Part shown: positions 33,901-45,588 of the stretch, one piece after another
Position numbering within the stretch: position 1 is the stretch's first letter
Layout of the letters: each line of letters opens with the position of its first letter
Source: Branchinecta lynchi
Taxonomy: Eukaryota; Arthropoda; Branchiopoda; Anostraca; Branchinectidae
Direction: 5' to 3'
Length of the DNA: 64,000 nt
Assembly: GCA_023053575.1 (NCBI GenBank)
Contig: JAKZAP010000005.1
Coordinates: forward strand, 5,146,001 to 5,210,000
Made by a program: the position numbers and the translations under genes
Notes under the pieces: model-generated
The model's database searches: none
What the model was told of the DNA's origin: nothing
What the model saw: the letters and a program-made list of their open reading frames with translations, nothing else

Positions 33901-34801
33901 CCATGATTAATCAGTACATTATGTAGATTTATAGTAAGTAGAATTAAAGTAAAAGTTAATCGGGCGAGTGCTGTTTTGTTTAATTACGTAGTGCGATGTA
34001 AGATGATTTTATGAAGATTCATATTTTGTTGTTTGAATATGGCCCTGAGGCTTTGAATACATTGGTAATATTATTATCCCAGACAGAAACATACGATTAT
34101 AACGGAAAGACAAAAAATTAAAGAAACCCAAACCAAGATTTCTGATTCTGTTCATATTTTATCATTTTCACTTCATCTGGTCCTTCTTACAAGTTTCATA
34201 GAATGAGTTTCCGGATGTTTCATCCCCTAGAATGCAACCTAGCTACACTTCATCGAGCGTGGGATCAAATTTACAATTAGTAAGGGATTTAACGAATAAT
34301 TTCAAAATACTGGGACATGCTTAGAATCTACAGAGGGATCGAGTCGAAAAACCAGTAGCGGCTAACAACGTCTAATTAAGAGTCGCAGTGCGTAAGTTAC
34401 GCGATTCCCCAATTTACGGCAAAGGCGGAATGTATTTAACTGCATCTGATACCGACGCAAATAGACCGATTAAGGACGATTGATATGCTTGTCGGTTACG
34501 CTGATGTCACAGGGAATACCATTGACATCAGCTATAGGGACCACTTCTGGGTACCTTGAAATTCGAACTAGGGAATGCAAGGACAAGTAATTTCAACAGA
34601 CATCACATCGTATGAATGAATAACACACTATTAACATCACTGTATGTACATTATATACACGACTTCTTCATCAAAATAAATATTTCCCGCCAAGGCGTAA
34701 GTTTTGCTGAATACTTCCGTTTTGGCCTTTTAAGTGCTATTTCGAAAACACCAGTATTGCAATTCTTGTTTAACATAAACATAAAATCCCATAACACTAA
34801 T
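33901..34801. other. Intron stretch without recognisable gene
   Basis: AT-rich unique-looking sequence. No ORF above 70 codons and no named repeat. Confidence 0.3.
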
Positions 34802-36541
34802 TGTGTTGCGAGAGCAACACTTTAGTTTTGTCCTCGTTTTTGTGTTGCGAGAGCAACACTTCGGCCGATTTAATTTTATTCCTAGTAACTGGTAAGGGTC
34901 TAACCTGTACGGTTTTTACGCAAAGTGTGGACCTTAGGCCGGATTGATGAATATGACATTACATTTTGGAAAGCTCCGTACAACTCTTGCCTGGGGCCAA
35001 AAATGATGGTTTTTGCTTGTCCTCGAGCCAGAGCCTACGGTGTGCGAAGTGAAGTGGAGTTATATAGCCCATGTCAGAGAGGACTATCTGAAGTGGTGCA
35101 GACAACCTTTCGTTTCATCAAACCATGTTTCTGCTTTCGAGTGGCAAGCTCCGTTCTAGCACGCAATCAGGCAGGCACCAGTTTCAAATTGAAGATGGAC
35201 TAAAATCTATAAGTGTAAATACATGCGGCAGTTACCCGGCCCCACAGCCAACACATCTTCTTTGAGTGATACAAATTTACAGAAACAAAAACAAAATTCT
35301 ACCCATTTCTGTTCGCGATTGCAGCTGAATTTATCATTCGTTTTTTTGCACTTGGGATTGCGGTAGAGAAATGGTATCAGACGTACCTCTTAAACTTTAA
35401 AAGTTCTCTCATTGCCAAAGAAATTAGAGCTAATCGTTTGCTCCTTTCTAAGCGGTGACGTTTGGCCTACGGCAAAAAAGTCAACTTTTCAACCAAAACG
35501 GGTAGAATTTTTTTTTTCGACGGCAATCGATAGCATGAGGTGATCAAAGTATATGTCATCCATTTTTTGGCACAAAAATTCCTTCATGAGATACATCAGT
35601 TTGAAAGTTTCAAGTGGTTGACAACTTCAGTAGTAAGGTACACAATGAAACCAAAAATAGGCGATACCAGTTATGACACATGTAGGGGACTTATAAGCAA
35701 CAGTCGAATGTTAGCTCATAATCATCTTCGGCGATGAGGGGTTTGCAGCTTTTGCTAGTTGGTATACCTGTTATTTGTTTCCGGTGTATTGGATGGTAAG
35801 AACAATTTGGTTCCCTATGGTCAGACATGCAAGGGACTTGTAAGTAATAATCGGCTGTTATGCTGCAATCATCTTCAGCGATGAGGGGTTTGCAACTTTT
35901 GCTAGCTGGTGTACCCATTATTTGTTTCCGGTCAACTTGATGTCTATCACGGGAGAGGGACGTGTAGGTAGGAATCGGTTCACGAGGGGCTAGAAATATG
36001 TGCAAATTGGTGCAGGTTGTATTCGATTTCTATAAATCTGACGGTAAGAAAGTTTGTGTTGGTGGTCTATCGCTGTAACCTAGGATTAACTGTTTACGCA
36101 ACGGGTACAAACGATAATGTAAAACAATGGGGTAGTTTCGTAATAATTAATAATGTAATCTATGGTATTTTAATACTAAAAAATTACGCATAGCTTTATA
36201 AATCAACTAGATATAAGATATTGTTCCAAGCTTTCATCCGTCACGATGTCTACGACTCAATAGGATAAAGTTCCACTGACTGCAAAGTCAATTTAGTCCC
36301 TTCTTCCGATTTTCTTTCGTTGTTGTTTTTACAATGTTGAGGAATAGCCTTTGATCATGTGATTACTGATTGTTTTCTTCTTAGAACATACCGTTTTATA
36401 AGCTTCGATAAGTTGACAACTTCAGCATTTAACTGACAGCGAAGAAACAAGACAAAAATGTTGCTCTCCCAACACTTTAGTCGGCGAAGCCGGACAAAGG
36501 TTGCCGCAACACTTCACGTTGCCCAGGCAACGTAGGTATAG
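34802..36541 (-). mobile_element. Family D palindrome-ended element, copy D1
   Basis: Orientation is chosen so that the hairpin cluster is the 5' end. The 3' end at 34802-34840 has the terminal hairpin (GTGTTGCGAGAGCAACAC), duplicated at 34842-34859. The 5' cluster (GTTGCC/GGCAAC and others) is at 36455-36535. The length is about 1.74 kb, the most compact full copy here. Two internal subrepeats are 147 bp apart (ATCATCTTC at 35721 and 35868). Confidence 0.78.
35691..36005 (-). pseudogene. Family D ORF segment with in-frame 49-residue repeats (D1)
   Basis: A 104-residue open frame with two copies of a unit containing SKSCKPLIAEDD, followed by Cys/Tyr-rich positions (49 codons = 147 bp). The same frame is open in D2 (39029-39361, 41160-41468) and D4 (61525-61836, 62949-63275). 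I recognise no family. It could be a real element-encoded peptide or only a stop-poor repeat. Confidence 0.3.
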
Positions 36542-36823
36542 TTTTGTGTAACATTTACATCCGACGTGTTATCCGTCGAAATTGCGCATTCAGTGTTACA
36601 TGTTATAAAGCTTGCTACAGTTAAATGAAATACATGGTAATTTAAGGCCGGTTTGACCATAGTGCCCTGCACATTGGGCCCGATGCACATTTCGCGTGCG
36701 AATATTCGGGGGCACTGAAGGTTTTCCTTTCACTCCTGATCCGATTTTCGGATCGTGTTGCGAATTTTATTCCGACTACGAAAGTCCAACTGCAAGTTAC
36801 TTCACGCGTAAACACGAATTTAT

Positions 36824-36900
36824 TAATAATAATAATAATGTCTTGCAAAACAATAAGGCCACATAGCCTCTACAAAGTTCTTTTAAAACATTGAGGGTTA
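36824..36900 (-). mobile_element. LINE 3' end fragment
   Basis: AATAATAATAATAATGTCTT, then AATAAGGCCACATA, resembles the 48712 and 33763 LINE 3' ends. Confidence 0.45.
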
Positions 36901-36949
36901 TACATTTGAGAAAGAAACATTTCAATAGTTTCTTTCTTAATCGGCTCAG

Positions 36950-37240
36950 TGGATTGCACGCACGGCATTCAGAGTGTGTGGGGGGGGGGGGGCGAGGGGT
37001 GAGTGGTCCGGAAATTTTGAAAAAAATACGCGTATGTGACGATAAAAGGATCGTGATGAAAGTCAATGGATCGAGAGAGAATGGGCGTCTGATGAGTTAT
37101 CTTATCCGGGTCGAATCTCATTTTAGTGTGTGTGTGGGGGGGGGGGGGGGCGTAGAATAATGGCAAAAAATATTTCAGAAATGCGATTGACATACGCTGA
37201 AACGACTGGATTGGGCACGGAACGTATCTGATAAAACTCG
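36950..37240 (-). mobile_element. Degenerate family A-like fragment
   Basis: G-runs followed by GGTCCGGAAATTTTGAAAAA and GGATCGTGATGAAAGTCAAT resemble minus-strand family A subrepeats. No termini. Confidence 0.4.
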
Positions 37241-37946
37241 GGTTCACTTCGAGAATCTGAGTATTTAAAACCCTCTTAAGGCGAAACCAACATACATACG
37301 CAAGATATGTTGCAGTGTGTTGTACAGAGGAGGGTACCAGAATTCTACAGTCTGTTCGACTTGCTGATTCTGATGAGGGATATTTAAAGGGGATCCTCTA
37401 GACTAGTTGCCCGATCTTCATAAAGTGAATCAATACTGCCTCAGACCGGGCTAATTGTCTAAAAAATAATGCTGAAGTCAGATAAATCACCCAAGATTTG
37501 GTCCAGCGATATTACGGTCCTTCTTGGCAAGGGTCCTCATCAGGGTGTGACAAGAAGGGATGAACCGTGCCAAGACGGGCCGGAAGCAATCTCAGCTTAC
37601 TTATCTGTTTACAGTTGTCTCTTAAATGCGAACTTCTTCTTCACAACGTATATTGAACCATTTTTGTCCGAATTGGTTTCTGAATTTGAGAGCGGGAAAC
37701 AGTATGAAAAATAACGAAGCTGAATTCGACGAGTGAGCCTTTCAAACCGGAAACCGGATCGAAGTCAACACTGGTTGGACCTCAAGTGAGCCGGGGAAGT
37801 TCGAAGTACAGGAAATTTCAACCGAAAATCGGGGAATTCGACTTCAAAGTCAGCTTCATATTCGACTTTTGTTTGCGACTAGAAACAGTAGTGGCAGAAC
37901 TATAAGCTGGTTCTAATATAAATGACAGCATTTCAACCAAGAAAAG
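37241..37946. other. Intron stretch with a Penelope-like end
   Basis: The minus strand at 37543-37512 reads CTGATGAGGACCCTTGCC then AAGAAGGACCGTAA. This is the canonical CTGATGA core with stem II, but GTAA replaces GAAA. CGTGCCAAGACGGGCCGGAA at 37567-37586 may be a second decayed core. No gene recognised. Confidence 0.45.
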
Positions 37947-38186
37947 CTTTCGAAGGGAATGCGATATTTTGATGAAACGATTCTTTGAGTCAAGGGAAAG
38001 GTCGAGTTCGTAGACGGGCCCCATAGCTGTATATTTAGGGGAGCAGGAGGGGTTTAAAATTAATGGGCGAACATAGTATTTTTTTTAAGCTAATGTGATA
38101 GTCGATGACAGGGTAAGAAGACACGCTAAACGCGAATATAAAATCCATTTTCTCGCCGGACAAGTAGTTCGCGGAAAGTTTGTTAT
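37947..38186 (-). mobile_element. Family B copy B4, right part
   Basis: Starts at CTTTCGAAGGGAATGCGATA (the region next to the right terminus; the palindrome itself is missing) and runs into CTCGCCGGACAAGTAGTTCG before D2 interrupts it. It continues at 41975-42741. Confidence 0.7.
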
Positions 38187-41100
38187 TGTGTTGCGAGAGC
38201 AACACTTTGGTTTTGTCCTCGTTTTTTTTTTTTTTTTTTTTTTTTCCTACGACTCCGATTTCATTTTATTCCTGGTAACTGAGAAGGGTCTAACCTGTGC
38301 GGTTTTTACGGAAAGTGTGGACCTTAGGCCGGATTGACGAATATGACATTACATTTTGGAAAGCTCCGTAGAACTCTTGCCTGGGGCCAATAAGGATGGT
38401 TTTTGCTTGTCATCGAGCCAGAGCCTACGGTTTGCGAAGTGAAGTGGAGTTGTATAGCCTATGTCAGAGAGGACTATCTGAAGTTGTGTAGCGAACCTTT
38501 CGTTTCATCAAAAGATGTTTCTGCTTTCGAGTGGAAAGCTCCGTTCTAGCACGCAAGCAGGCAGGCACCAGTTTCAAATTGAAGATGGACTAAAATCTAT
38601 AAGTGTTAAATGTATGCGGCAGTTACCCGGCCCCACAGCCAACATATCTTCTTTGAGTGATAAATAGAAAAATCTACAGAGACAAAAAAGTGGCTTTTCC
38701 CACGGGTCCGAAAGTGCTGCCATCTATTGTTTCTGTCTATGTCTGCGACGATTTCAGCTGAGTTTATAATTTTTTTTTTTTGCACTTTGGTTTGTGGTAG
38801 AGTAACGGTATCAGATGTGCCTCTTAAACTTTAAAAGTTCTCTCATTGCTAAAGAAACTAGAGCTTATCCTTTACTCCTTTCTAAGTCGTGACGTTAGAA
38901 AGTTGGCCTACGGCAAAAAAGTCAACTTTTGAACTAAGACAGGTAGAATTTTTTTTTCGACGGCAATCGATAGCCATTGATGGGCTGATCAAAGTATATG
39001 TCATCCATTTTTTGGTACAAAAATTCCTTCATGAGATACACCAGTTTGAAAATTTCAAAGGGGTTGACAACTTCATAGTAAGGTACATTGAAACCAAAAA
39101 TAGGCGATACCAGTTATGATGCATATAGGGGACTTTTAAGCAACAGTCGACTGTTAGCCCATAATCATCTTCGGTAATGAGGGGTTTGCAGCTTTTGCTA
39201 GTTGGTATACCTGTTATTTGTTTCCGGTGTATTCGATAGTAAGAACAATTTGGTTCCCAATGGTAAGATATGCAAGGGACTTGTAAGTAATAATCGGCTG
39301 TTATGCTACAATCATCTTCTGCGATGATGGGTTTGCAGCTTTTGCTAGCTGGTGTACCCATTATTTGTTTCCGGTTAACTTAATGTATATCACGGGAGAG
39401 GGACTTGTAAGTAGGAATCGGTTCACGAGGGGTTAGGAATTTTTGCAAATGGGTGCACATTGTATTCGATTTCTATAAATCTGACGGTAAGAAAGTTTGT
39501 GTCGATGGTCTATCAATGTAACCGAGGATTAACTGTTTACACAACGGATACAAACGAAAATGTAAAGCAATGAGGTAGTTTCATAATAATTAATAGTGTC
39601 ATCTATGGTATTTTAATCCTGAAAAGTTACGGATAGCTTTCTATTACCAACTAGATTATATAAGTCACGATGTCTACGATTGAAAAGGATAAAGTACAAT
39701 TGACTGCAAAGTTAATTTAGTCCCTTCTTCCTATATTATTTTGTTGTTGTTTTTACAACGCTGAAGAATACCTTTTGATCATATGATTAATTTTTTTAGA
39801 ACATCCCGTTTAAAAAGCTCATGCTATAATCATCTTCAGCGATGAGGGGCTTGCAACTTTTGATAGCTGGTATATCCATTATTTGTTTCCGGTGAATTTG
39901 ATGTCAATCACGGGAGACGGACTTGTAAGTAAGAATCGGTTCACGAGGGGCTAGAAATTTTTGAAAATTGGTGCACATTGTATTCGATTTCTGTAAATAT
40001 GACAGTAAGAAAGTTTGTATCGATGGTCTATCGCTATAACCTAGGATTAACTGTTTACGTAACGGGTACAAACGATACGGTAATGTAAAACAATAAGGTA
40101 ATTTTGTAATAATTAATAGTGTCATCTATGGTATTTTAATCCTGAAAAGTTACGGATAGCTTTATAATATCAACTAGATTATATAAGATATTGTTCCAAG
40201 TTTTCATCCGTCACGATATCTACGATTGAAAAGGATAAAGTTCGACTTCGACGGCAATCGATAGCCGCTGATGAGCTGATCAAAGTATATGACATCCATT
40301 TTTTGGTAAAAAAATTCCTTTATGAGATACACCAGTTTGAAAGTTTCAAGGGGTTGACAACTTCAGTAGTAAGATACACACTGAAACCAAAAATAGGCGA
40401 TACCAGTTGTGAGACTTTTAGGGGACTTGTACGCGACAGGTGACTATTAGCTCATAATCATCTTCGGCAATGAGGGATTTGCTGCTCTCGCTAGTTGGCG
40501 TACCTGTCATTTGATGAACAATTTGGTTCCCAAATGTAAAACTTGCAAGGGACTTTTAAGTAATAATCGGCTGTTATGCTACACAAATCTTCAGCGATTA
40601 TGGGTTTGCAACTTTTGCTAGTCAGTGTACCCATTATTTTTATCCGGTGAACTTGATGTCTATCACGGGAAAGGGACTTGTCAGTAGAATCGGTGCACGA
40701 GGGGCTAGAATTTTGTGCAAATTGTTGCAAATTGTATTCGATTTATATAGATCTGACGGTAAGAAAGTTTGTATCGTTGGTCTATCGCTGTAACCTAGGA
40801 TTTACTGTTAACGCAACGGGTACAAACGATACTGTAATGTAAAACAAGGTAGTTTCGTAATAATTAATAGTGTCATCTATGGTATTTTAATCCTAAAAAG
40901 TTACGGATAGCTTTATAATACCAACTAGATTATATAGGATATTATTCCAAGTTTTCATCCGTCACGATGTCTACGATTGAAAAGGATAAAGTTCAACTGA
41001 CTGCAAAGTCAATTTAGTCCCTTTTTCCGATATGCTTTTGTTGTGGTTAGGGCAATCGATAGCCCTTGAAGAGCTGATCAAAATATATGCCATCCATTTT

Positions 41101-41974
41101 TTTGAACAAAAATCCTTCATGAGATAAACCAGTTTGAAAGTTTCAGGGGGTTGACAACTTTAGGAGTAAGGTACACACTGAAACCAAAAATAGGCGATAC
41201 CAGTTGTGAGACATGTAAGGGACTTGTAAGCAACAGTCGACTGTAAGCAACAGTCGACTGTTAGCTCATAATCATCTTCGGCAACGAGGAGTTTGCAGCT
41301 TTTGCTAGTTGGTATACCTGTTATTTGTCTCAGGTGTATTCGATGGTAAGAACAATTTTGTTCCCAATTGTAAGACATGCATGGGACTTGTAAGTAATAA
41401 TCGGCTTTTATGCTATAATCATCTTCAGCGATGAGGGGTTTGCAACTTTTGATAGCTGGTGTATCCATTATTTGTTTCCGGTGAATTTGATGTCAATCAC
41501 GGGAGAGGGACTTGTAAGTAAGCACGAGGGGCTAGACATTTTTGAAAATTGGTGCACATTGTATTCGATTTCTGTAAATATGACAGTAAGAAAGTTTGTA
41601 TCGATGGTCTATCGCTATAACCTAGGATTAACTGTTTACGCAACGGGTACAAACGATACGGTAATGTAAAACAATAAGGTAGTTTTGTAATAATTAATAG
41701 TGTCATCTATGGTATTTTAGTCCTGAAACGTTACGGATAGCCTTCTTCCGATATTGTTTTGTTGTTGGTTTTACAACGCTAAAGAACATCTTTTGATTAA
41801 GTGATTATTCTTTTTAGAACATACCGTTTTAAAAGCTTCGATAAGTTGACAATTTCAGCATTTAACCGACAGCGAAGAAACAAAACCAAAGTGTTGCTCT
41901 CGCAACACTTTAGCCGGCGAAGCCGGACAAAGGTTGCCGCTACACTTCACGTTGCCCGGGCAACGTAGGTCTAG
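38187..41974 (-). mobile_element. Family D element, copy D2, nested in B4
   Basis: A full-length copy of 3.8 kb: terminal hairpin at 38187-38206, a T-run at 38222-38245, and the hairpin cluster at 41890-41968. It is longer than D1 because the block starting near ATCAAAGTATATG and ending near GTCACGATGTCTACGATTG is present about three times (about 38985, 40278 and 41078). Confidence 0.8.
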
Positions 41975-42741
41975 TTTGAAGCTGATTAGATGTCCGATTT
42001 AGAGGTAGGAAAATACGTTGAATCTAAATATGAAAATTATTTTCTCATCGGACAGGTAATTCACCCGGAATCCGGCAAAAACCGGAAAATTTGTCAAAAA
42101 TAAAAGTTTAATCTGAAGTTGATTAGAGGTTCGATTTAAGGATAGGAAAACATGTCGAATCCGAATATGAAAATTATTTCTCGCCGGACAAGTAGATCGC
42201 CCGGAATCCGGCCAAAACCGGAATTTAAAAAAAAAGTAAATGTTTTAAATGAATTCCATTAGGTGTTCGATTTACGGGTAAGAAGACATTCTGAATTCGT
42301 GTATGACAATCATTTTCTAACCGGACAAATAGTTCGCCACTAATCGGGCTGAAATCGTAAAATTTGTTAAAAGCTGAAGTTTCATCGGAAGTTGATTAAA
42401 GGTTCGACATAGGGGCAAGGAGATACGCTGAATCCATTTTTGAACTTCAATATTTTGCAAGACAGTAATTCGTCCAGAATCCGGCCGAAACCGGAAATTT
42501 GGAAGAACTAAGGCAGGAACTTACGTCAAAGCAGATATGACGCAGGCTATAGGCTAAACACACATGCTGAATCCATATGTGAACTTGGTCTTCTCAGATG
42601 ATTGCTGTTTGCCTTAATGTGTTTCTATATTTTATTAATAAACTGCTCAAGGAGTCTGGCCAAGACTGGATCTCTACAACATCCGATTGTCTGGATCAAA
42701 AATTAAACTTTTGGGATCCTTTCGAAACCTTGGGTCTTGTC
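41975..42741 (-). mobile_element. Family B copy B4, left part
   Basis: Resumes with TTTGAAGCTGATTAGATGTC, runs through about five monomers with CCGGAATCCGGC blocks, and ends at the left terminus (TTTTGGGATCCTTTCGAAAC then CTTGGGTCTTG) at 42710-42741. Confidence 0.75.
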
Positions 42742-42800
42742 CAATATCATTTCCTATCCGTCGCTATGTAGAATTTACTTCATTCACTCATTCTAGCGTG

Positions 42801-42995
42801 CTCATGGGCAAGGCCGTATTCAGGGGGGGGGGGGATTAGGGGGTTGAACCCCCCCCCCTCCCCCGAAACACACAAAAAGAACGATTTTATAGGCTTTTCC
42901 CTCTGATCTATGTGTTTTTTGTACTTTTTTGCCCGACCAGAAGGCAACCCCCCCCCCCCCCCAAACAAATTCCTGGATATGGGCCTGCTCATGGG
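42801..42995. mobile_element. hAT-type MITE with perfect 8-bp target duplication
   Basis: The element is 42809-42987 (179 bp). It begins CAAGGCCGTATTCAGG and ends CCTGGATATGGGCCTG (inverted repeats), with G- and C-runs just inside each end. CTCATGGG occurs at 42801-42808 and 42988-42995 as an exact 8-bp duplication. It lies 167 bp downstream (minus-strand sense) of the 43162 donor site, inside the OPA1 intron. Confidence 0.88.
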
Positions 42996-43161
42996 TGATA
43001 GTCTTACATTTACATTCTCAGCTTAAGTCTACCTATTCCGATAGCATACTTAGTTTGAATTCAAATACGCAAATGAGCACGAATGGTCATACCGACACGA
43101 AGCTTGTTATTACAGGATATCCTCTAATTACTCATCCTACCGACAGATAAATAGTAATTAC

Positions 43162-43255
43162 CTTCTCTGTTCACGATCTGCTGTCTCAAGGCGTTGGCTG
43201 TCGTCCGCAACATCTGCTGGATTCGCCAGAAGAGGATCACATCACTGCAATCCAC
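43162..43255 (-). CDS. OPA1: OPA1 coding exon, third from the end
   Basis: A 94-nt internal exon. The acceptor is TTTTTTTTGCAG just before base 43255, with a long T-run on the minus strand; the donor is AGAAG followed by GTAATT after base 43162. It begins in phase 0 and encodes 31 residues, [16 protein letters not shown] then [15 protein letters not shown], leaving one G. The string DV.LFWRIQ.ML..TAN.LRQQ is one of the most conserved parts of animal OPA1 and was the basis of the identification. It lies in the stalk/effector helices after the GTPase and middle domains, which are encoded beyond the window. No frameshift or stop is present, so the gene looks functional. Confidence 0.95.
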
Positions 43256-43848
43256 CTGCAAAAAAAGGTTGTCAGTTTTTGCCGACCCTCTTGATTGAGA
43301 CAGAGGACGAAGAGCGGCCTTGGCGGAGCAGACGATTGCCATCGCTGATAATCGAGCGAAAAGTTAGCAAGAACTTCGGAGAGGGTCGAAACAAACTGAA
43401 TTAGCGCCGGTTTGGCAGCCGGAAAGGCTGGTTAGGTGGATGAACTGGTTTAAAAAGTACAAATCCCCGAAAGAAACCTGAGCCGTTATTTCCCGGGCCA
43501 TAATCGGCTATAACGAAGAAGGGGTTTAAGGGATTTCTTTCGTTTGGCTTTGAGCTTGGGAGCTTCCTCCGCCTTCGTCATTTTTTATTTCCAGTCTTCC
43601 ACCAAGAACTCCCGACACTGCGCTTGCCAACATGGTCTGAAAATTTTCATCCATTTCAGGCCGGATCATATTCCTTTCTTCAATTATTTATCTCGAAATT
43701 AGCCTGGGGCAATAGCTGCAATGACAGCCCACATTGCTTACTAATGTTGTCGCATAATTCCAAATTTCTTTCGTTGGTTACAAGTCAAAACAAGTTCATA
43801 CTCCAGTTTGAGCGGCTTGAACCTGATAAAGCTGACGCATCCGTTTGC
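43256..43848. other. OPA1 intron upstream of exon 43162-43255
   Basis: No recognisable gene. AGCTGACGCATCCGTTTGCA at 43828-43847, then CTGTCAAATAT, is a Penelope-like tail fragment similar to 25100-25130. Confidence 0.35.
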
Positions 43849-44120
43849 ACTGTCAAATATCAAAACCACGAAAGGAAAAACCGCGATGGTCAAAATCGAG
43901 AGCAAAAACCGTGCCATGCGGCAAACGTGAATGTGAAAGTCAAAACGCGCGAAAGCAAAAATTGCGCCATGCAGAAACAGTGACAGGAAAAAACTAGCAA
44001 AAGTAAAAACTGAGGCATGCAAAAAGAGCGACAGGACAAAACCACGAAGGTCAAAACAATGAAAGTCAAAAGCAACAGCAAAAACCGGAACAGGACAAAA
44101 ACAGCGACGTCAAAACAGCT
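43849..44120 (+). repeat. Degenerate A-rich tandem repeat
   Basis: Imperfect units of the form GAAAGTCAAAA, AGCAAAAACCG and GCCATGC recur through the region. They keep a lysine-rich frame open by composition. Confidence 0.45.
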
Positions 44121-44169
44121 GAAGCCATTGCCACACAAGGTTAGGATAAGGGCAAGGGCCGACGTGGTC

Positions 44170-44748
44170 TACGGTTGTGTTCCCCAACTTAAAGATCGTT
44201 AACAAATTTAAACGTTAAACAAACAAATTAAACAAACTTTTTGCGTTCCACTTTCTGATTTCAAAATTTAAGCTCAGCCCACCTACAGTTTCCGTTCCTG
44301 AGCTTAACGATTGTTAACTATTTTGTAACGATGGTCGGTGAGCATCGTAGGTTGCGTTCCCCCATCATAGGTTGCGTTCCCCCAACTTAACAATTGTTAA
44401 CAATAGTTAACTTTACTTCGGGGCGGAGCTAACTGCAGTTTTAACGATCGTTAGCTTTTCCCAGTTCTACAATTGTTAACTATTTTGTAAAGATGCTCAC
44501 CGATCATCGTTGCAAAATAGTTAACAATCGTTAAGCTCTGGAACGGAAATTGTAGGTGGGCGGAGCTTAAATTTCGAAATTAGAAACGTGGAACGCAAAA
44601 AGTTAACGATTGTTAACAATTTGTTAACAATCATTAAGTGGTGGAACGCAACCGTAGAGAAGTAACGATCGTTACAGCTGCAGTTAGCTCCGCCCCGAAG
44701 TAAAGTTAACGATTGTTAACAATTGTTAAGTTTGGGGAACGCAACCTA
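44170..44748. mobile_element. Interleaved palindromic MITE (arms A-B-A'-B')
   Basis: Arm A (44170-44349) is the inverse complement of A' (44492-44657). Arm B (44368-44460) is the inverse complement of B' (44663-44747). Both arm types begin with ACGGTTG/AGGTTGCGTTCCCC and are full of GTTAACAATTGTTAAC-type palindromes. Arms A and B are themselves related at their tips. Confidence 0.75.
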
Positions 44749-45355
44749 CATTTACACTTTAACTGACAACCCCATCGGTCCCAACCTTTCCCGTTCAAAG
44801 GTTTGACGACGCGAATACTACGCGAAAACCAAACCACTTTTGTTTTCAATTACCGTAAAACACAAACAAACAAAAGTTACACCTGCAGTTTTAAACTGTA
44901 AGAAATCCCTTTGAGATACGAGAGGGGGCGGGACCCTTGGGACTCTACAATCGATTCATTTCTCCTTGAGTAATCTTTGGCTGGTTGTGCTGTGCCATCC
45001 AGAAATGAGTCAACCATGGGATACAGGAAACACTGATAAACAAGAAAAAAAGTTCCGATGGGGATCCCAAAGGGGAATACCTGTTGATCTTCCCAATAAG
45101 AGACCCAATAATACGTCTTGCTGTTTCTCGGTCTTTGCCGGATCCCGTAAAAAACTAATATGGTCTTTATAGAGCCATTAAAGCACAAACCGATATAATG
45201 TTTTGACTAGAAAACGGTTGTGAAATATTTTTTTTTTTTAAATACAAGTTACAGCTAAAAATGCTAAAAATACCAGAAATACCTACACCACGAAATTAGC
45301 CATTCTCTTGTGGCGCTTGCCCACTCAGGAGATTTCTCTGTTTCCGAAGAGGAGG
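44749..45355. other. Intron stretch without recognisable gene
   Basis: No domain or repeat recognised. A 103-codon minus frame at 44877-45188 has no similarity I know. Confidence 0.3.
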
Positions 45356-45575
45356 CTCCAAGCCAAGCCCGTCTAAAGGAATTTTTCGTGGGGGGGGGGT
45401 TGCCTTTCCTGGGTGGGGGGGGGGGGGGGGGGGGGGTTATTGCCTACTGGTCGGACAAAAAAGTTTTACACAGATCAGAGGGAAAAGCCTATAAATGATT
45501 AATGCGTTTGTTTCGGGGGGGGGGGGGGGGGTCAACCCCCTTCTCCCCCCCCCTGGATACGGCCTTGCTCCAACC
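45356..45575. mobile_element. hAT-type MITE, second copy, with target duplication
   Basis: The element is 45364-45567 (204 bp), with termini CAAGCCCGTCTAAAGG and CCTGGATACGGCCTTG, the same family as 42809-42987. The target duplication is CTCCAAGC (45356-45363) and CTCCAACC (45568-45575), 7 of 8 identical. The empty site is at 48301-48308. Confidence 0.85.
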
Positions 45576-45588
45576 TAAGGAAACACAG

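Noticed and set aside
36824..36850. Simple (AAT)n microsatellite
   Set aside because: The adjoining sequence matches LINE 3' ends at 33763 and 48712, so it is better explained as a LINE tail.
43624..43983. A 119-codon lysine-rich frame and its hydrophobic antisense frame
   Set aside because: Both follow from the A-rich degenerate tandem repeat at 43849-44120.
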